A program made the translations under genes and the position numbers. Shown piece by piece: positions 7,088 through 10,035 of a stretch of DNA of 10,035 nucleotides (position 1 is its first letter; each line of letters begins with the position of its first letter). The notes below the pieces were generated by a model. That model was not told the origin of the DNA. It made no database searches and worked only from the letters and a program-made list of their open reading frames with translations. Origin of the DNA: an archaeon (GTDB lineage Archaea > Asgardarchaeota > Hermodarchaeia > Hermodarchaeales > Hermodarchaeaceae). The stretch spans positions 1 to 10,035 of the forward strand of contig JABXGX010000044.1 in NCBI GenBank assembly GCA_016550405.1. The letters run 5' to 3'.

Positions 7088-7695
7088 CTGAATGAGTAAG
7101 CAGGTTTGATGCGTCCTTCATCTGTGGCTATCAACATCTTTTCAGCCAAAAACTCAAAGAGTTGATTGATGTTCTCTCCTGTTCGAGCACACACCGGTAT
7201 GAAAGCTAGGATGTCGTTATTTTCACAGAATCGTCGGATTTCTTCATTTGAAGGACCAGCATCGAGATCCGACTTAGCGCCAACTAGCACTACTGGAATC
7301 CCGTTTGTACTCCCGCGGATTACTTCTAACCAGTATTCCAACTGGAGAAAGGTGGAAAAGCGACTAAGATCAAAAACCACAATTGCTCCATGAGCTCCAA
7401 GGCAAAAAACGGGCATAAGTTCACGAAAACGTTCTTCGCCACCGAAATCCCAGATTGATAGGCCAACTTTTTGGTTTTTAACTTCGAGTTCTTGATAGGC
7501 AAACTCAGATCCAACGGTCATCGTGGGTGTCGTGCTGTATTCGTAGATATAGCGTTGGATTATACTGGTCTTCCCCACTCCTCCTTCACCAGCAACAATT
7601 ACTTTGAAAATAGGTGTCTTAGGTCTGATTACAGGCGTTTCAAGGACTGTCTCAGTTCTACCATTAACTTGGTCATGAGTTGCCAGTGTGTACAC
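7081..7695 (-). CDS. Ras/Rab/Arf-like small GTPase with non-canonical G-motifs
   Basis: A 204-residue small GTPase. G1 is GEGGVGKTS (36-44); the switch I threonine is probably T60 in TMTVGSEF; G3 is WDFGGEERF (82-90); G4 is VGAKSDLD (138-145); G5 is CARTGEN (169-175). G3 mixes Rab (ERF) and Arf (GG) features, a pattern familiar from Asgard GTPases. The position of catalytic Gln61 of Ras is Glu (E87), and Asn116 of the NKxD motif is Ala (A140), so hydrolysis and nucleotide affinity may be altered. The first 29 residues extend beyond the usual fold. The C-terminus ends FRI with no cysteine, so there is no prenylation signal. The start must be GTG 7693-7695: an in-frame TAG lies 30 bp upstream, and no ATG occurs before the switch I region. 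It is divergent from the deacetylase gene. Partner proteins are unknown. Confidence 0.88.
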   Translation of the reverse strand: MYTLATHDQVNGRTETVLETPVIRPKTPIFKVIVAGEGGVGKTSIIQRYIYEYSTTPTMTVGSEFAYQELEVKNQKVGLSIWDFGGEERFRELMPVFCLGAHGAIVVFDLSRFSTFLQLEYWLEVIRGSTNGIPVVLVGAKSDLDAGPSNEEIRRFCENNDILAFIPVCARTGENINQLFEFLAEKMLIATDEGRIKPAYSFRI

Positions 7696-7710
7696 CAGCC
7701 AGGAGCCAAT

Positions 7711-7743
7711 TGTGGCACACTCACTCTACGAGGGGTTGCCACA
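7711..7743 (-). repeat. Inverted repeat (leader hairpin) just before the GTPase start
   Basis: TGTGGCA (7711-7717) and TGCCACA (7737-7743) are perfect 7-bp inverted arms separated by 19 bp, ending 15 bp before GTG 7695. If transcription starts from the TATA box at 7771-7779, the repeat lies in the 5' leader of the GTPase mRNA and could fold next to the start codon. No Shine-Dalgarno is visible there. Confidence 0.4.
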
Positions 7744-7761
7744 CCTTTCAGGTCAATTACA

Positions 7762-7785
7762 GGAGAGCCGATTTTTATACTCTCC
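7762..7785 (-). promoter_or_regulatory. TATA box enclosed by an inverted repeat, divergent GTPase/deacetylase promoter region
   Basis: On the minus strand TATAAAAAT (7771-7779) is a good TATA box about 80 bp before GTPase start GTG 7695. It is bracketed by GGAGAG (7762-7767) and CTCTCC (7780-7785), perfect 6-bp arms with a 12-bp spacer. A dimeric protein bound to the arms would exclude TBP. Read on the plus strand, TTTTTATA could also serve the divergent deacetylase gene. The regulator is not identified. Confidence 0.4.
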
Positions 7786-7839
7786 CAGTTCTTCGACCCA
7801 TCACAATGTTTTGTTGGATTTTTCGCAACTACTTTAGGC

Positions 7840-7845
7840 TATAAG
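7840..7845 (+). promoter_or_regulatory. Possible TATA box of the deacetylase gene
   Basis: TATAAG lies 34 bp before GTG 7874, so transcription could start at about 7865-7872, giving a leaderless or nearly leaderless mRNA. The TTTTTATA at 7771-7779 is the alternative, with a leader of about 70 nt. Confidence 0.35.
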
Positions 7846-7873
7846 AATGGATAAGAAGTGAAACTAATGTCGG

Positions 7874-9043
7874 GTGTGGAAAGGCTTAGTGACAGATTCG
7901 GTTGCAATATTCTATGATGAACGATTCATCAAGTACGATTTGGGACCACACCATCCCCTTCATCAAGACCGCATTCTCCTTCACTACGAATTAAGCAAAG
8001 CTCTCGGTATCCTGTCAGCTAAAGGAGTCAGTGAACCAAATTTTGAACCCGCTAGCGATGATCAATTACGATTTGTGCATACTCAGGAGTATATCGACGA
8101 GATCCGCGCATTAAGCCAAGAAAGGGGATACTCGACATTAGATATGGGTGATACTGTTGCTTTTCCCGGAGCATACGATATTACCCGCCTCATGGTTGGT
8201 GCCACCCTTGCGGGTGTAGATAGTGTTATGCAAGGAAAAACGGATCATGCTTGGAATCCTGGAGGTGGGTTGCACCATGCTCATTCCAACCGAGCAGCAG
8301 GATTTTGTATCTTCAACGACGTAGCCATTGCCTGCCATTACCTGAAACACAAGTATCAACAAAAACGTATATTATACCTAGATATCGACGTTCACCATGC
8401 AGACGGAGTCGAAGAACAATTTGTTCGAGATCCTGAAGTCCTGACTTTATCTATCCACCAAACAGGTCGAACCCTTTTTCCTGGAACTGGATATCCCCAT
8501 GATGTTGGTGACGGGGAGGGGCGAGGATATACTGTTAATCTTCCGTTACCACCATACACGCAAGACGACCAATACCTCCACGCTTTCGAAGCCATTGTTC
8601 CTCCCATTATAGAAACGTATAGGCCCCAGGTTATCGTAATGCAAAATGGAGTTGACACTCATTTTCAGGACGAATTAGGCAATCTAATCCTAACTACCCA
8701 TACCTTTGCCAAAATAAGTCAACGAGTGCATGAACTCGCCCATCAATATGTCAAAGGAAAGCTAGTTGCGGTTGGTGGCGGTGGCTATTCCTATTATTCG
8801 GTTCCACGTTGCTGGACCGTGATTTTGGGACAGCTGGTTGGTCTAAATCTTCCTGATGCCATTCCTGAAAGTTGGCAATTAAGGTTCAAGGAGATAACTG
8901 GTCTACAACCACCACGTTTCCTTCATGATAAGAAGGTACCAACTCTTCCCCAAATAGATCATGATCGGATTGGACGCATTGTTTCTGAAAGCGTCTCACG
9001 AGTCCAAGATATGGTCTTTCCACTCCTTGGAGTACAAAGATGA
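7874..9043 (+). CDS. AcuC-like histone deacetylase family (arginase/deacetylase fold) zinc hydrolase
   Basis: A 389-residue member of the class I HDAC/AcuC superfamily, predicted to remove acetyl groups from lysine or small amides. All catalytic elements are visible: HPLHQDR (27-33), the general-base pair H134-H135 in GGGLHHAHS, zinc ligands D172 and H174 in YLDIDVHHADGV and D261 in NGVDTH, and catalytic Y305 in GGGGY before RCW. The length matches AcuC (about 375-390). No acetoin genes are adjacent, so the acuC symbol would overstate function. Possible substrates include acetylated chromatin proteins or metabolic enzymes, by inference. The start is GTG 7874, the first in the frame and compatible with a leaderless mRNA. 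GTG 7889, preceded by GGAAAGG at 4 nt, would give a protein 5 residues shorter. It is divergent from the GTPase and convergent with the ArsR gene. Confidence 0.9.
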   Translation: MWKGLVTDSVAIFYDERFIKYDLGPHHPLHQDRILLHYELSKALGILSAKGVSEPNFEPASDDQLRFVHTQEYIDEIRALSQERGYSTLDMGDTVAFPGAYDITRLMVGATLAGVDSVMQGKTDHAWNPGGGLHHAHSNRAAGFCIFNDVAIACHYLKHKYQQKRILYLDIDVHHADGVEEQFVRDPEVLTLSIHQTGRTLFPGTGYPHDVGDGEGRGYTVNLPLPPYTQDDQYLHAFEAIVPPIIETYRPQVIVMQNGVDTHFQDELGNLILTTHTFAKISQRVHELAHQYVKGKLVAVGGGGYSYYSVPRCWTVILGQLVGLNLPDAIPESWQLRFKEITGLQPPRFLHDKKVPTLPQIDHDRIGRIVSESVSRVQDMVFPLLGVQR

Positions 9044-9128
9044 AAAAACAGAACTAGCCCTAGCTTTCAGCTGTGACTAGTTGGTCTTTGAAATGATCGC
9101 CGAGGAGTGAGAGATGCCGTGTGGCCAG

Positions 9129-9159
9129 CCGAGGAAGCACATCTCGGTGTTATACCGAG
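9129..9159. repeat. Three-segment alternative hairpin
   Basis: CCGAG (9129-9133), CTCGGT (9143-9148) and ACCGAG (9154-9159) are mutually complementary. The middle segment can pair with the first (5 bp, 9-nt loop) or the third (6 bp, 5-nt loop), but not both. This resembles an RNA switch arrangement, though no open frame with a credible start follows on the plus strand. Confidence 0.35.
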
Positions 9160-9325
9160 TAATTGAAAGACTTTTGGAATTCGGATAAAAAGCATTTCGG
9201 TAGCCCCTCCCAATTATTTGAACATTCTCGAAACCTTTATCGTAGAATTGAAATCGCACCCCATTTATCGGGAATTGGATGTCCCATCTTCACTAACTGG
9301 GTCCGAATCCCCAATAGATACATAC

Positions 9326-9375
9326 TGATTCGCCCCGCACGGGCTAATCGCATTCGATACGCCCGGTCGCGATCA
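9326..9375. repeat. Compound stem-loop, candidate structured RNA element
   Basis: Three nested stems stack in 50 nt. TGAT-t-CGC (9326-9333) pairs with GCGATCA (9369-9375), one bulge. CGGGC (9340-9344) pairs with GCCCG (9361-9365). ATCG (9347-9350) pairs with CGAT (9355-9358) around a CATT loop. That is 16 base pairs separated by an asymmetric internal loop and a 2x2 loop, in a gap that holds no gene. Strand is undecided. Confidence 0.35.
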
Positions 9376-9417
9376 CCAGCTCCGATTTCCTATATCATTC
9401 AAAGTTTTTGACCGTCT

Positions 9418-9431
9418 AAAAAGGTGTTTTT
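9418..9431. terminator. Bidirectional T-tract terminator between convergent genes
   Basis: AAAAA-GGTG-TTTTT places a T5 run on both strands between the deacetylase (plus) and ArsR (minus) genes. A further TTTTT lies just upstream on the plus strand, at about 9404-9409. Archaeal RNA polymerase ends transcription at T-rich runs, so this can serve both genes; it begins 7 bp beyond the ArsR stop. Confidence 0.5.
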
Positions 9432-9438
9432 ACCGAGA

Positions 9439-9975
9439 CTACAAATACTCCTTTTTGAGTGAGGAAATCACAGAATCTAGAAACTTGCTGACTTCTTGTG
9501 CCTCTTTCGCTTTGACCTCTAACTGTTGTATTAAATCAATTGCGGCACGCTTCCGATCTAACTCATTGGGAATATTCCGTAACCGTTGAATTAAGGAAAT
9601 GAGTTGGTAGATTTCTGGATAACTTCGCTTAATGACGCCTTCAATGGTTCGCGGTTTTTGCATGGTTGGTACAACACGGACCACTCGGATTCCCTGTGGC
9701 GTAATTTGCACAGACACTCGGACTGTTTTAGCTAAACGATAATATTTCCGAGGGGGACCTCGAATGCTTTCATCTTCATAGGTCTCTAAAAAGCCTCTCT
9801 CGATAAGTTCCTGTAAATGTCGTAAGATGGCCTGCTGGTGAACGGAGAGTTCGCGACTGAGTTGTCCGAGGAACATCGGCTCTTGGGAAAGTCGCCGTAA
9901 GATTTCGAATCGTGTGGGATTACCTAGTAACCAAAATAAATGGACAGACTCATCATGGGAATCGCGTTGGGACAT
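9439..9975 (-). CDS. ArsR-type winged helix-turn-helix transcriptional regulator
   Basis: A 178-residue DNA-binding protein. Residues 11-82 form a winged helix: LLGNPTRFEILRRLS (16-30), the helix-turn-helix around LGQLSRELSVHQQAILRHLQ (36-55), ELIERGFLE (56-64), and a wing with GPPRKYYRL (73-81). A short beta segment (VRVSVQITPQGIRVVRVV) follows, then a long helical C-terminus (about 120-177) likely to form a coiled coil for dimerisation. There are no metal-binding Cys pairs of the classic ArsR sensor type, so its signal is unknown. The start ATG 9973-9975 has no Shine-Dalgarno. An AT-rich ACTTAAG centred about 22-26 bp upstream, next to an inverted repeat, suggests a leaderless, self-regulated gene. 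It is convergent with the deacetylase gene. Fold call is firm; target genes are unknown. Confidence 0.88.
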   Translation of the reverse strand: MSQRDSHDESVHLFWLLGNPTRFEILRRLSQEPMFLGQLSRELSVHQQAILRHLQELIERGFLETYEDESIRGPPRKYYRLAKTVRVSVQITPQGIRVVRVVPTMQKPRTIEGVIKRSYPEIYQLISLIQRLRNIPNELDRKRAAIDLIQQLEVKAKEAQEVSKFLDSVISSLKKEYL

Positions 9976-10003
9976 GAAGATTACACTCGTGGGCTTAAGT
10001 TAC

Positions 10004-10020
10004 TCACTAGATGTTAGTGA
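10004..10020. promoter_or_regulatory. Inverted-repeat operator candidate upstream of the ArsR gene
   Basis: TCACTA-gatgt-TAGTGA is a perfect 6-5-6 inverted repeat 29-45 bp before ATG 9975. It lies just upstream of the AT-rich box at about 9994-10001, where TFB would contact DNA. Arm length and spacing suit a dimeric winged-helix protein, so autoregulation is plausible. It could instead serve a gene beyond the right edge. Confidence 0.5.
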
Positions 10021-10035
10021 CATTTTGCGAGTATT

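Larger units (their letters stand above)
9044..9438. other. 395-bp gene-free region rich in inverted and direct repeats
   Basis: Between the convergent deacetylase and ArsR genes there is no convincing protein gene. A stop-free frame at 9163-9411 has no ATG, starts directly after a stop at a TTG with no Shine-Dalgarno, and reads as low-complexity basic sequence. The region holds an inverted repeat AACTAG/CTAGTT (9052-9057/9077-9082), two GCCGAGGA direct repeats 29 bp apart (9099, 9128), overlapping hairpins at 9129-9159, a compound stem at 9326-9375 and a symmetric A5/T5 terminator at 9418-9431. A structured RNA is possible but unproven. Confidence 0.5.

Noticed and set aside
7867..7869. ATG as the start of the deacetylase
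   Set aside because: It is out of frame with the catalytic domain and its frame stops after about 16 codons; GTG 7874 or 7889 must be used.
9099..9135. CRISPR-like repeat (GCCGAGGA twice, 29 bp apart)
   Set aside because: Only two 8-bp copies exist, with no further units, and no cas gene is in the window.
9099..9160. SRP RNA or RNase P RNA core (GAGGAAGC next to a hairpin)
   Set aside because: The SRP domain IV tetraloop and asymmetric loop, and the RNase P GAGGAAAGUCC and ACAGAA motifs, are absent, and the gap is too short for a whole archaeal SRP or RNase P RNA with its known arms.
9297..9313. tRNA T-arm-like gggtccgaatcccc
   Set aside because: The 5-bp T-stem does not form correctly, and no D-arm, anticodon arm or acceptor stem could be placed around it on either strand.
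9163..9411. 82-codon open frame in the gap on the plus strand
   Set aside because: It starts at a TTG immediately after a stop, contains no ATG, has no Shine-Dalgarno or TATA box at the right distance, and matches no family I know. Its coding strand also holds the compound stem-loop.

Overview
The window looks archaeal and most likely comes from an Asgard archaeon; a Thorarchaeia-like lineage is a guess from the moderate GC. The evidence is a Ras/Rab/Arf-like small GTPase carrying a WDFGGEERF switch II, an AcuC-type deacetylase, a DUF362 protein and an ArsR winged-helix regulator. TATA boxes lie about 25-35 bp upstream of several starts. Apparent leaderless starts (ATG 5542, GTG 7874) sit beside a few genes with good Shine-Dalgarno sequences (AGGAGG before 1927, AGGTGA before 4305). 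No rRNA, tRNA, CRISPR array, insertion sequence or phage gene was seen.

Layout: (1) 1-518, minus: 5' part of an unrecognised protein with four evenly spaced cysteines, running off the left edge. (2) 608-5408, minus: four co-directional genes. In transcription order they are a UPF0104/LPG-synthase-TM-like membrane protein, a DUF362 protein, and two tandem paralogous multi-pass membrane proteins resembling GT-C (GT87/DUF2029-like) glycosyltransferases. The two paralogues are coupled by an ATGA overlap. (3) 5542-6291, plus: a sugar-1-phosphate nucleotidyltransferase, divergent from the operon. (4) 6286-6984, minus: a GT2 glycosyltransferase of the polyprenyl-phosphate-sugar synthase type, whose end overlaps the nucleotidyltransferase end by 6 bp. 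(5) 7081-7695, minus: a small GTPase with unusual G-motifs. (6) 7874-9043, plus: an AcuC-like histone-deacetylase-fold enzyme. (7) 9044-9438: a gene-free stretch rich in inverted and direct repeats. (8) 9439-9975, minus: an ArsR-type regulator with a perfect 6-6 inverted repeat just upstream.

Working model (inference): genes 608-6984 form a lipid-linked glycan module. The nucleotidyltransferase makes an NDP-sugar and the GT2 enzyme loads the sugar onto a polyprenyl phosphate. The UPF0104-like protein may translocate or organise the lipid carrier, and the two GT-C-like proteins would transfer sugars on the outer face of the membrane. In haloarchaeal AglD, a GT2 domain and a UPF0104-like membrane domain are fused; here they are separate genes on either side of the nucleotidyltransferase. 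The DUF362 protein is the unexplained member. The GTPase, deacetylase and ArsR gene form a second block that is more regulatory in character. Its intergenic regions hold most of the unexplained DNA structure: a TATA box enclosed by an inverted repeat, a leader hairpin, and a structured 395-bp gap.
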